64,000 nt of DNA, from the NCBI GenBank assembly GCA_963977525.1, contig CAXBPC010000019.1, forward strand, positions 7,381 to 71,380. Direction: 5' to 3'. This DNA is from Ancylomarina sp963977525 (GTDB lineage Bacteria; Bacteroidota; Bacteroidia; Bacteroidales; Marinifilaceae). Below, piece after piece: positions 1 through 9,226 of the stretch (position 1 is the first letter of the stretch; each line of letters opens with the position of its first letter). The notes under the pieces are model-generated. The model had not been told where the DNA came from. It saw only the letters and a program-made list of their open reading frames with translations, and ran no database searches. The position numbers and the translations under genes were made by a program.

Positions 1-1
1 A

Positions 2-3000
2 ATTGTAGCCTATCTATTAATTCCGGGAGATCATAAAGGTCCCCGACAAGATTTAATTGAAAACATAGCAAATGCGAGCAATAATAATAACCTGTCTTCA
101 CCCTATCTCACCCATGAATTACACTATCCCAATCACGACTCCATTCTTAATGATATACAAAAATTAGGTTTAAATAATTCAGCAGATGATAAAGTAAAAG
201 TGATTCTTTGCCCAACTTATTTAAATGGTGATGATGGTATTTTCAATCTATCATATTACAACTTACTTGTGGGTATGGATTTAACCGTTTTTCCATCATA
301 TTATGAACCCTGGGGTTATACACCTCTTGAGAGTATCGCATTTAAAGTGCCCACCATCACCACAACTTTGGCAGGCTTTGGAAAATGGATAAACGAAACA
401 AATGGTCGCCATTTAAATTATAACGGAGTTGAAGTGTTGGAACGAACAGATACCAATGCTCTCGAACTTGTCGAAAACCTAAGTCATTCGATTCTAACTT
501 TTTCAAAGAATTCAGCTACAGATTTACAACAGATTCGAAACAAGGCCCAGAATTTTTCAAAGAAAACTCTATGGAAGAATTTCATCAACTATTATCATCA
601 AGCCTACAAAATTGCCATTCGAAATAATGTAAATCAAAACATTACTAATCGTGACATAAACTTCGACCACTTAAACCAACAACTGGGAATCCCGAAAAAC
701 AATCAATTGAACTGGCGAAAGTTATTTATTGGATCGAATCTACCTGAATCAATCAAAGAACTCGATGAGCTTTCAATGAATTTGTGGTGGTCATGGGATC
801 AAAATGCCAGAAAATTGTTCAAGACCATAGACCATGAACTTTGGTTAAGATGCAATATGAATCCCATCCTTCTTTTAAAACAAGTATCAAGTAAGCGCTT
901 AATGGAATTGGTTAATGATCCTAATTTCATAATCGAATACAAGAGCGTTTATAAGGATTTTAAAGACTACATGGCTGTAAAACCTGATGCAGATCAGGCA
1001 AAAATTGCCTACTTCAGTATGGAGTATGGCTTAAACGAAAATCTTAAAATATATTCAGGAGGCCTTGGCATTTTAGCTGGTGATTACTTGAAAGAGGCCA
1101 GCGATTCAAATATCAATATGGTTGGAATTGGTTTTATGTACCGGTTTGGCTATTTCACTCAAAGTTTATCCTTAAATGGAGAACAGCAGGTGACTATCGA
1201 AGAGCAAAAATTCACACACCTGCCAATGACCCTGATGAGAGATTCATCAGGATTACCTTTAACGATTGGCATTGACCTTGCAAATAATAGGGTGGTCGCA
1301 AAAATATTCCGAGTGGATGTGGGTCGCATTCCTCTTTATTTATTGGAAACTGATACCGAAGCTAATTCGGAAGAAGACAAAGTGATTACCCATCAGCTTT
1401 ATGGTGGTGATTGGGACAATCGAATCAAACAAGAAATAGTATTGGGAATGGGTGGCATCAGAATGCTTAATGCTCTTTGTATATATCCTGATTTATATCA
1501 TTGCAACGAAGGACATGCAGCACTAATCAATATTGAACGATTGAATCAGCTAACGGCCAAATCACATACCTATAGCGAAGCTCTGGAAATTGTGAAAACC
1601 TCGTCATTATTTACAACTCATACACCTGTTCCTGCAGGTCACGACACTTTCGATGAAGGAATTATTCGATATTACCTTCCCTATGTTCCATTACAACTTG
1701 GAATTAATTGGGAACAATTTCTGGCTTTAGGAAGAGTAAATCCTAAAGATCATAATGAGAAATTCTCACTAAGTAATCTGGCTGCCAACACCTCTCATCA
1801 AATGAATGGTGTTAGCTGGTTACACGGAAAAATATCGCGCCAAATGTTCAATAATCTTTATGGAGGATATTTTCCCGAAGAATTGCACATAGGCTACGTG
1901 ACCAATGGAGTACACTATCCTTCGTGGACCGCTAAAGAGTGGCGTTCGCTTTACGAATCTGAATTTTCAGAGAATTTCATTCAGGATCAATCAAATCCTG
2001 AACATTGGAAAAAAATATACGATGTAAGCGACGAGAAAATTTGGGAAATTCGCAATATCCTTCGAAAAAAACTCATCAATTATATAAAGACAAGGTACAG
2101 GAAAAGCTGGATTCGTCGTTATGAGGATCCACGAGGGATGCTGGATATCGTTGAATCGATTGATGAAAATGCTTTAACTATTGGTTTTGCACGACGGTTT
2201 GCAACCTACAAACGTGCACATCTCTTATTTAGCGATCTAAACCGATTATCCGAACTTTTAAATAATCCCAAGCGTCCTGTTCAATTCATATTTGCAGGTA
2301 AAGCTCACCCTGCTGATAAAGCAGGTCAGGATTTAATTCAAAAGATCGTTCTGATTTCCCGTCGCCCTGAGTTTGCAGGCAAAATCATTTTTCTCGAAAA
2401 CTATGATATTGTACTTGGAAAACGTCTAGTAAAGGGTGTGGATATTTGGATGAACACCCCTACCCGACCACTTGAAGCATCAGGAACATCGGGAGAAAAA
2501 GCAGTTATGAATGGTGTGCTTAATTTCAGTATACTCGATGGCTGGTGGCTCGAAGGCTACAAAGAAGGAGCAGGATGGGCCATCACTGAGAAAAAAACAT
2601 ACGACAATCAGGATTTCCAGGATCAATTAGATTCTCAAACCATTTACAATATATTTGAGACTGAAATCATTCCTTTATTCTACGATCGTGAAAACGGCAA
2701 ATTACCTGTAAAATGGATTCAATACATTAAGAAATGTATCGCTGAAATTGCGCCACATTATACAACCAAACGTATGATTGATGACTATAGCGATAAATTC
2801 TATTCTAAAATGTTTGAAAGGGTTAATAAACAGAAGGAGAACGACTACCAAATAGTTAAAGACTTAACGAAATGGAAATTACACATCCTAAAACATTGGG
2901 ACAAGATTGAAGTCGTTTCGGTAGATACCCCTAATACACAAAAAAATCAATTTATAGCTGGCGAAAAATACAATATCGAAGTTGTGTTAGATTTAAAAAA

Positions 3001-3238
3001 ACTTATAAATGATTCTATAGGTATTGAACTGGTGCTCCAATCGGCTATAGATCCGGAGAATCCAGGGGAAATACAGAAAAGAGAGCTGGTACTTGACAAA
3101 AAAATCAACAGTCTGGCTTTCTATAAGCTTACTCTACCACTTGAAGATGCTGGAGTTTTCAATTTTGGACTCAGAATGTATGCCAAAAATACAAATTTGC
3201 CTCACCGTCAAGATTTCAGTTACGTGAGATGGCTTTAA
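2..3238 (+). CDS. glgP: Glycogen synthase / alpha-glucan phosphorylase fusion (5' partial)
   Basis: The reading frame is open from base 2 with no stop, so the gene enters from beyond the left edge; the GTG at 200 is internal. The first ~240 visible residues are the C-terminal part of a glycosyltransferase of the GT3/GT5 glycogen synthase kind, with an E-x7-E signature in EPWGYTPLE (about 305-330). From about 740 onward the protein is a GT35 alpha-glucan phosphorylase: it starts near LDELSMNLWWSWD and carries the pyridoxal-phosphate lysine in EASGTSGEKAVMNG (about 2476-2517). Phosphorylases release glucose-1-phosphate from glycogen, while the N-terminal half would make glycogen, so one polypeptide may hold opposing activities. 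Such fusions of about 1400 residues are known in Bacteroidota. Convergent with the amylase/branching-enzyme pair. No signal peptide is visible because the start is missing. Confidence 0.88.
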   Translation: MVAYLLIPGDHKGPRQDLIENIANASNNNNLSSPYLTHELHYPNHDSILNDIQKLGLNNSADDKVKVILCPTYLNGDDGIFNLSYYNLLVGMDLTVFPSYYEPWGYTPLESIAFKVPTITTTLAGFGKWINETNGRHLNYNGVEVLERTDTNALELVENLSHSILTFSKNSATDLQQIRNKAQNFSKKTLWKNFINYYHQAYKIAIRNNVNQNITNRDINFDHLNQQLGIPKNNQLNWRKLFIGSNLPESIKELDELSMNLWWSWDQNARKLFKTIDHELWLRCNMNPILLLKQVSSKRLMELVNDPNFIIEYKSVYKDFKDYMAVKPDADQAKIAYFSMEYGLNENLKIYSGGLGILAGDYLKEASDSNINMVGIGFMYRFGYFTQSLSLNGEQQVTIEEQKFTHLPMTLMRDSSGLPLTIGIDLANNRVVAKIFRVDVGRIPLYLLETDTEANSEEDKVITHQLYGGDWDNRIKQEIVLGMGGIRMLNALCIYPDLYHCNEGHAALINIERLNQLTAKSHTYSEALEIVKTSSLFTTHTPVPAGHDTFDEGIIRYYLPYVPLQLGINWEQFLALGRVNPKDHNEKFSLSNLAANTSHQMNGVSWLHGKISRQMFNNLYGGYFPEELHIGYVTNGVHYPSWTAKEWRSLYESEFSENFIQDQSNPEHWKKIYDVSDEKIWEIRNILRKKLINYIKTRYRKSWIRRYEDPRGMLDIVESIDENALTIGFARRFATYKRAHLLFSDLNRLSELLNNPKRPVQFIFAGKAHPADKAGQDLIQKIVLISRRPEFAGKIIFLENYDIVLGKRLVKGVDIWMNTPTRPLEASGTSGEKAVMNGVLNFSILDGWWLEGYKEGAGWAITEKKTYDNQDFQDQLDSQTIYNIFETEIIPLFYDRENGKLPVKWIQYIKKCIAEIAPHYTTKRMIDDYSDKFYSKMFERVNKQKENDYQIVKDLTKWKLHILKHWDKIEVVSVDTPNTQKNQFIAGEKYNIEVVLDLKKLINDSIGIELVLQSAIDPENPGEIQKRELVLDKKINSLAFYKLTLPLEDAGVFNFGLRMYAKNTNLPHRQDFSYVRWL

Positions 3239-3316
3239 AATCATAAATCTGATAGAATTGAATTGAGGTTTATGAGTGTCATATAATATTTAAATCTTCA
3301 ATTGGCTTTTAGCTAA

Positions 3317-3346
3317 AAAACGACTGGAAATAATTTCAGTCGTTTT
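3317..3346. terminator. Bidirectional terminator between glgP and the GH13 gene
   Basis: A perfect 10-bp stem (AAAACGACTG at 3317-3326 pairing with CAGTCGTTTT at 3337-3346) closes a 10-nt loop, with T-rich sequence on both outgoing strands. It lies between two convergent genes and can serve both. Confidence 0.75.
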
Positions 3347-3432
3347 CATTATCACTAAATAAGAAAATACGGAATTTCAGATCTTACTAATAAAAAATTA
3401 AGATATTGTAATAGAACAACCACGCAAAATCC

Positions 3433-5130
3433 TCATTCGATAACCTCAGATATTTCACAGACAAAATAGCCCCATTTAGGCAGTTCAAACACTTTTCCAT
3501 TCTCAGTAAACTCCTCACAAATGATCGTTTCCGGCTTTGCTCCATTAACTTCTAATCTTAAGTTTGTGTTTCTGGGTATCCCCATCAATTTAAAAGCATG
3601 CTCTGGAATCCGTAACCTGATTTTCCTATGTCTATCATCAAAATTTGTAACAATCAATAGGTTTTGATTTTTTGAGTAACGGAGATAAGCATAGTGTTTA
3701 GAATGGTCGAATTCATCTGAATGCGGATTCCACCACATTAAATCATAAAATTCACCATTTACAACAGCATCCTTTTGAGCTATAGCAATAATGTCATAAT
3801 AGCAGTTTCTTAGTTCTTTCGAAGAGATTTGCAACTGCCCTCCATCAAACTTGCCATGGTTCATCCATTTTTGATGCTCGGGTACTCGCCAATAATCAAA
3901 AATGGTGGTTCTGCCATCATCCCCACTAAACCCCGAAACGCCTTCAGCGGCCTCTCCAAGTTCTTGTCCGAAATAAAGCATCACTGGCCCCTTATTTAAA
4001 GTAGCCGTTACAATCATTGCCGGAATTGCTTTCCAGGGATCGCCTGCAAAATAAGGCGAAGCAATACGTTGTTCATCATGATTTTCGAGGAATCGTAACA
4101 TATAGACATCCTTGCCATTGAGCTCCTGCCACGATTGGCTAATAGCTGATGCCCAACACGTCCCTTGAATCACACTTTCTAAGGTATCATACAGACCAAC
4201 TTTGTCGTACAGATAATCGAACTTCCCTTTGTCAATATAATTATCGTATTGTTCCGGATCATACACCTCAGCAATAAAAATCAACTCAGGGTATTTTGAT
4301 TTCGCCAAAGGAATCAACCAATTCCAAAACTCGACTGGCACCATTTCAGCCATATCACATCGAAAAGCATCCACACCCATTGCAGCCCAATAAGAAATCA
4401 CCTGTTCCATTTTAATCCAAGTGTCAGGAATAGGATTAAAATGCTTGCTTCTGCCATTCAGATAATCAACGCCATAATTCAACTTCACCGTTTCGTACCA
4501 ATCATTTTTGGAAACATGAGCTGAGAAAACATCATTCCCAGTGGCTTTAGCAGGATATTCATAATAATTAGTCTGGGGATATTCTTGCAACAATTCATCA
4601 GGCAAGACCAAATATTCATTAGGTCGATAATAGAAGTTATTATTTTGATCAAAAGCTTTAGAACAATCATCATTCTTACCAAAATCATCAATCCCATATG
4701 GTTTTTTATCAGAATGATATTCTCGGGCTAAATGATTGGGTACAAAATCAATTATTACTTTCATATCCCATTGATGAGTTCGTGCTATCAGATCCTGAAA
4801 CTCCTCAATTCGTCTCCCTACATCAACGGCCAAATCAGGATTCACATCGTAATAATCTTTGATGGCATAGGGCGAACCTGCTTTACCTTTAATAAGCAGA
4901 GGATTCCCATCAGGGATATCATAGTCGGGATACCCCTCTACAAGTGCATGTTCAATAATACCTGTGTACCAAATATGAGTGATCCCAAATTTACGGATTT
5001 CAGATAATGCCATTGCCGAGACATCATTCATCTTCCCTACCCCATTTTCATTGCGGCTTCCGTTCAGCCTACAATCCTCAGTGGTATTTCCGAACAAACG
5101 GGTTAATATTTGGTATATGATTGGTTTCAT
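3433..5130 (-). CDS. GH13 alpha-amylase family protein, apparently cytoplasmic
   Basis: 565 residues with the four GH13 regions: DFVPNH (128-133), FRCDMAEM with predicted nucleophile D259, FIAEVYDP with acid/base E288, and FLENHDEQ with transition-state D352. There is no signal peptide, so it probably acts on internal glycogen or maltodextrin, not on environmental starch. It lies downstream of the branching enzyme on the same strand (gap about 130 bp), so the two may be co-transcribed, and it faces the glycogen synthase/phosphorylase gene. A C-terminal beta domain of about 90 residues follows the barrel. Exact specificity (alpha-amylase, maltogenic or debranching-like) cannot be read from sequence alone. 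Confidence 0.85.
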   Translation of the reverse strand: MKPIIYQILTRLFGNTTEDCRLNGSRNENGVGKMNDVSAMALSEIRKFGITHIWYTGIIEHALVEGYPDYDIPDGNPLLIKGKAGSPYAIKDYYDVNPDLAVDVGRRIEEFQDLIARTHQWDMKVIIDFVPNHLAREYHSDKKPYGIDDFGKNDDCSKAFDQNNNFYYRPNEYLVLPDELLQEYPQTNYYEYPAKATGNDVFSAHVSKNDWYETVKLNYGVDYLNGRSKHFNPIPDTWIKMEQVISYWAAMGVDAFRCDMAEMVPVEFWNWLIPLAKSKYPELIFIAEVYDPEQYDNYIDKGKFDYLYDKVGLYDTLESVIQGTCWASAISQSWQELNGKDVYMLRFLENHDEQRIASPYFAGDPWKAIPAMIVTATLNKGPVMLYFGQELGEAAEGVSGFSGDDGRTTIFDYWRVPEHQKWMNHGKFDGGQLQISSKELRNCYYDIIAIAQKDAVVNGEFYDLMWWNPHSDEFDHSKHYAYLRYSKNQNLLIVTNFDDRHRKIRLRIPEHAFKLMGIPRNTNLRLEVNGAKPETIICEEFTENGKVFELPKWGYFVCEISEVIE

Positions 5131-5262
5131 ACTATTCTTGACGCTGATTAAAAATAATTTTTAATAGATAGAACACTGTTAAAAAGAATAAGCCTACTTG
5201 TTCAAATATGTTTAAATAAAGTTGACTGACCCCTCATATCAGCACATCATCCTATCAACAAA

Positions 5263-7281
5263 TCAAATCACTTTCTTGGAAGGGATATGTTCAAAAACCA
5301 AAGCACAACGCGAAGGTACATACAAGCTAAGCTTGTGAATCTTTGCCATTGGTACTAAAGTTTTGGAATAGTATAATTGTGATGCATCAACACGATCAAA
5401 GCCTCCAAATATTTCGTCATCGGAGCTCAATACCAATTGATATTTCCCAGGACGAACAGAAATTTCATAATCAGTGAATGATGCTGTTGTATTAAAATTA
5501 AACACAAAAAGCAGATTGCCTCGGTAAAAAGCCAAGACCTTGTTTGTTTCGTCTTGCTGAGCCAGCTCGGGGTGGCATTCATTCAGATTCAATTTTTGAT
5601 TGATCAAGTCAATCATAGCCATATCGAATTTATTTAAGCCCTCGAAACGCAATGTCTTATTATCAGCCAAACTCCATTGCCTTTTGGCATATTTGTATGA
5701 CCAATCGTTTCCCTGACGAGGGAAATCGATCCACTCGGGATGTCCGAATTCGTTGCCCATAAAATTGAGATACCCTCCACCTGAACAGGCAAGCGTGATC
5801 AAGCGAATCATCTTGTGCAGAGCAATCCCTCTATCTACAGCCAAACGCTGACTTCCCTTGTGCATGTTCCAATACATATCCTTGTCAATCAGGCGAAAAA
5901 TTATTGATTTATCCCCAACTAAAGCCTGATCGTGTGATTCAGCATAACTTACTGTTTTTTCTTCCACTCTCTTATTCGTTAAGGCCCAAAAGATGTCCCC
6001 AACACTCCAATCCTCTTCTTTCACATCCTTAATTAACTTGATCCAATAATCAGGAATGCCCATAGCTAGACGGTAATCGAAGCCTAAGCCACCATCTTTA
6101 ATAGGTGCAGCAAGTCCCGGATAGCCACTCATTTCTTCGGCAATTGAAATCGAATTCGGATTAATTTGTTTCATTAACTTATTCGCCAATGCCAGGTAAA
6201 CAATCCCATCCTCATCCTGTCCACCATCAAAATACATATCGTAGGAGGTAAAATCACAGTCCAGACCATGATTCAAATAAAGCATGGACGTTACCCCATC
6301 AAAACGGAAACCATCACAATGGAATTCGCTCATCCAATACTTGATATTAGATAAGAGGAAATGTAAGACCTCATTTTTACCATAATCGAAACACAAGGAA
6401 TCCCATGCCTGATGGTTTCGTCTATCCCCCTCATGAAAATACTGATGACCACTTCCATCGAAATTCCCAAGACCTTCATTCTCGTTTTTCACAGAATGGG
6501 AATGCACCAAATCGATAATCACTCGTATGCCCAGTCCATGTGCCTCATCAATCAGGGCTTTTAAATCTTCGGGCGTTCCAAATCGGGATGATACCGCAAA
6601 ATAATTAGATACATGATATCCAAATGAACCATAATAAGGATGCTCTTGTATGGCCATCAGCTGAATGGTATTATAACCTGCCCGTTTTATTCTTGGCAGG
6701 ATATTTTTTCTGAACTCACTGAAACTGCCCACCTTTTCCTCTTCAGTAGCCATGCCAACATGGGCTTCGTAAATGAGAAGTGATTTAGGCTCTTGAATAA
6801 GCTTATCATTTTGCCAGATATAATTTGTATCGGGTTGCCAAACCTGAGCACTATACGCCAAAGTTCTGGCATCCTGAATCACCCGATTGGCATAAGATGG
6901 CAGGCGATAACCATGACCTGATTTCCAATAAACCGAAAGTTGATATAGATCACCATGCTGAAGAACTGACTCATCCAGCACCAACTCCCAAACGCCATTT
7001 TCCTTCTTTGTGAATTCATAATTATCAGATTCCTGCCATTGGTTAAAATCTCCTACTAAAAAGAGATGTGTGGCATTGGGTGCCCATTCCCGAAATATCC
7101 AAGCCTTATCAGTCCGATGCAAACCAAAGAACAAATACCCATTAGCAAGATCAGCTAAAGAATTCAATCCTTGCAAAAGCTCAGTTTCTTTTTGTTCTAC
7201 TGCAATTTTTCTTCCTTTAATTTTTATTTGATAGTTCTCTAATAAAGGGTCTTCATTTATAAGTTTCAAAGTAGGAGGCAT
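5263..7281 (-). CDS. glgB: 1,4-alpha-glucan branching enzyme (GH13)
   Basis: 672 residues from the ATG at 7281. The frame extends 8 codons upstream to a TTG at 7305, but the ATG is the likelier start. An N-terminal CBM48-type domain (FREWAPNATHLFLVGDFNQW) precedes a GH13 barrel with VIIDLVHSH, GFRFDGVTSM (nucleophile D about 328), SIAEEMSG (acid E about 382) and YAESHDQALVG. These features match the eukaryote-like branching enzyme subfamily GH13_8. It introduces alpha-1,6 branches into glycogen in the cytoplasm. The GH13 amylase follows on the same strand and the synthase/phosphorylase fusion lies beyond it, forming a compact glycogen locus. ADP-glucose pyrophosphorylase (GlgC) is not in the window. 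Confidence 0.93.
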   Translation of the reverse strand: MPPTLKLINEDPLLENYQIKIKGRKIAVEQKETELLQGLNSLADLANGYLFFGLHRTDKAWIFREWAPNATHLFLVGDFNQWQESDNYEFTKKENGVWELVLDESVLQHGDLYQLSVYWKSGHGYRLPSYANRVIQDARTLAYSAQVWQPDTNYIWQNDKLIQEPKSLLIYEAHVGMATEEEKVGSFSEFRKNILPRIKRAGYNTIQLMAIQEHPYYGSFGYHVSNYFAVSSRFGTPEDLKALIDEAHGLGIRVIIDLVHSHSVKNENEGLGNFDGSGHQYFHEGDRRNHQAWDSLCFDYGKNEVLHFLLSNIKYWMSEFHCDGFRFDGVTSMLYLNHGLDCDFTSYDMYFDGGQDEDGIVYLALANKLMKQINPNSISIAEEMSGYPGLAAPIKDGGLGFDYRLAMGIPDYWIKLIKDVKEEDWSVGDIFWALTNKRVEEKTVSYAESHDQALVGDKSIIFRLIDKDMYWNMHKGSQRLAVDRGIALHKMIRLITLACSGGGYLNFMGNEFGHPEWIDFPRQGNDWSYKYAKRQWSLADNKTLRFEGLNKFDMAMIDLINQKLNLNECHPELAQQDETNKVLAFYRGNLLFVFNFNTTASFTDYEISVRPGKYQLVLSSDDEIFGGFDRVDASQLYYSKTLVPMAKIHKLSLYVPSRCALVFEHIPSKKVI

Positions 7282-7422
7282 GATGTTAATTATTATTGAG
7301 GACAAGTTTTACTCAATGAAAAAAAATCTCAATCAAATATTCTATCAGACAACTTTTATGACTCTCTACAAGTTAAGACAATACAGATAAAAAAGCAGCA
7401 AGAAATAAAAAAATAAAGCACA

Positions 7423-7452
7423 AAAAAAGCGATCCCCTTAGGAATCGCTTTT
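7423..7452 (-). terminator. Terminator of pepD
   Basis: An AAAAGCGAT...ATCGCTTTT hairpin just downstream of the pepD stop, followed on the minus strand by a run of T. Confidence 0.7.
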
Positions 7453-7475
7453 CGAAATTATTTTAGAAATAAACT

Positions 7476-8936
7476 CTAGTTAGAAGGCACATTAACTAGA
7501 ATGTCTAATAGGTGCTTCCAGAATTTATCTACTGTTTCAATATTAATTCTCTCGTCTGGTGAGTGAACATCACGTAAGGTTGGTCCGAACGAAATCATAT
7601 CCATATTTGGATATTTCTCAAGGAATAAACCACACTCTAAACCAGCGTGAATTGAACGTGCAATTGGTTCAACATTGAACAAACGCTCATATGATTTAAC
7701 TGCCACTTTCAAAATATTTGATTCTGGGTTTGGAGCCCATCCAGGGTATCCATCAGAATGTACAATTTCGGCACCAGCCATTGTAAAGGCTACACCAACA
7801 TTCTGTGCAATATTGTATTTCTCGCTATCTACATCGCTACGTTGCGATGTTGTAATAAAGATCTTATCGCCATCGATAAACTTAACTGATGCCAAATTAT
7901 TTGAAGTCTCAACCATACCTGGCATACGGGTACTCATAGTAAACACACCATGTGGACAAGCATAAAGAGCATCAAATAAATTGTTAGATGTTGCTTTATC
8001 GCAAACGAAAGCTGGCATATCAGTAGATTCTAACTCAAGCTTAAGTTTTGGTTCAGAAATAGCCCATACATTTTCCATTTCAGCTGCATAAAGATTCAAA
8101 TCGATACGGATTTGTTCTTTAAACTTTGAAGGAATAACCACTACTGCAGAAGCCTCGCGAGGAATTGCATTACGCAAGTTTCCACCAGAAAAATCAGCTA
8201 AACGAACATCGTACTTCTTGTTAATCTCCCAAAGGAAACGGTTAAGAATTTTATTTGAGTTACCACGATTCTTGTTGATTTCATCACCTGAGTGACCACC
8301 TAATAGACCACTTACGTCTAAACGAACAGCGAAATATCCAGCAGGAATATCTTCTCTTGTGTATGACATTGTTGCCAAAGTATCGATACCACCAGCACAA
8401 CCTAAGAAAATCTCACCCTCATCCTCAGAGTCAAGATTCAAAAGAATGTCACCACTAACAAAACCTGGCTGAAGCGCGAAAGCTCCTGATAAACCAGTCT
8501 CCTCATCAACAGTAAACAAACACTCGATAGGACCGTGCTCAATATCAGTAGAAGAAAGAAGTGCCATTTCAGCAGCAACTCCAATACCATCATCAGCACC
8601 TAAAGTTGTTCCTTTTGCTTTCACCCATTCCCCATCAATCCAAGGAATAATAGGATCTGTATCAAAATTGTGCTCTGTTGCAGAGTTCTTCTCGCAAACC
8701 ATATCCATATGCGATTGCAAAACTACAGTCTTAAGATTCTCCTTACCTAGAGTTCCAGGCTTTTTGATTAGTACATTACCAATCTCATCACGCTGGGTTT
8801 CAAGATTCAGTTTCTTACCAAAATCCAATAGGAATTCAATAATTTTTTCTTCTTTTTTTGATGGACGAGGAACCTGACAAATGTCCTCGAAATGTGCCCA
8901 AACAACTTTAGGCTCTAATCCGCTAAGTACGCTCAT
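7476..8936 (-). CDS. pepD: Aminoacyl-histidine (Xaa-His) dipeptidase, M20 family
   Basis: 486 residues, the usual length for PepD. Metal-binding and catalytic motifs of the M20 family are present: SHMDMV (H76, D78), LGADDGIG (D115/D116) and DEETGLSGA (E145/E146), plus a late SIHAGLECG motif. The enzyme is a cytoplasmic zinc dipeptidase that cleaves unusual dipeptides such as carnosine and other Xaa-His substrates. No signal peptide. It is monocistronic, divergent from htpG and closed by its own hairpin terminator. A second M20 peptidase, PepT, is encoded separately at 45.7-46.9 kb. Confidence 0.93.
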   Translation of the reverse strand: MSVLSGLEPKVVWAHFEDICQVPRPSKKEEKIIEFLLDFGKKLNLETQRDEIGNVLIKKPGTLGKENLKTVVLQSHMDMVCEKNSATEHNFDTDPIIPWIDGEWVKAKGTTLGADDGIGVAAEMALLSSTDIEHGPIECLFTVDEETGLSGAFALQPGFVSGDILLNLDSEDEGEIFLGCAGGIDTLATMSYTREDIPAGYFAVRLDVSGLLGGHSGDEINKNRGNSNKILNRFLWEINKKYDVRLADFSGGNLRNAIPREASAVVVIPSKFKEQIRIDLNLYAAEMENVWAISEPKLKLELESTDMPAFVCDKATSNNLFDALYACPHGVFTMSTRMPGMVETSNNLASVKFIDGDKIFITTSQRSDVDSEKYNIAQNVGVAFTMAGAEIVHSDGYPGWAPNPESNILKVAVKSYERLFNVEPIARSIHAGLECGLFLEKYPNMDMISFGPTLRDVHSPDERINIETVDKFWKHLLDILVNVPSN

Positions 8937-9014
8937 TGTGTATTTTTTTTATTTGAGTTGATACGTATTCCATTATCAATCTCAATAGATGTTAGTATTC
9001 TTTTTTTACAAACC

Positions 9015-9022
9015 CAAAGGTA
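9015..9022 (-). promoter_or_regulatory. Possible -7 box of the pepD promoter
   Basis: The minus strand reads TACCTTTG, matching the Bacteroidota -7 consensus TAnnTTTG, about 80 nt upstream of the pepD start. No convincing TTG -33 element lies at the usual 19-nt spacing, so this is tentative. Confidence 0.3.
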
Positions 9023-9165
9023 ATAAAAGCTTGGATAAAATTTAATCCATTTATCTATATATTCAATCGACAAATCATGCTTTATAATCATATTTTGTCA
9101 CATCACTACCCAGCTGTTTCTGCAAAGTTTTCTGATTCTATGTCGTTTTGTCAGATCTAAAGTCG

Positions 9166-9181
9166 TGGCACAGGCTTTGAT
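9166..9181 (+). promoter_or_regulatory. Sigma54-like -24/-12 element upstream of htpG
   Basis: TGGCAC (9166-9171), five bases, then TTGATC (9177-9182). The GG at 9167 and the GA at 9179 are separated by 10 bases, exactly the GG-N10-GC spacing of sigma54 promoters; the -12 box has GA where GC is usual. The predicted transcript would start near 9192, giving a leader of about 35 nt before the htpG ATG. No TAnnTTTG box is evident nearby. Confidence 0.5.
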
Positions 9182-9226
9182 CAAAGCTTAACCGTAAAAT
9201 TTAAATAACTATTAAAATATAAAAAT

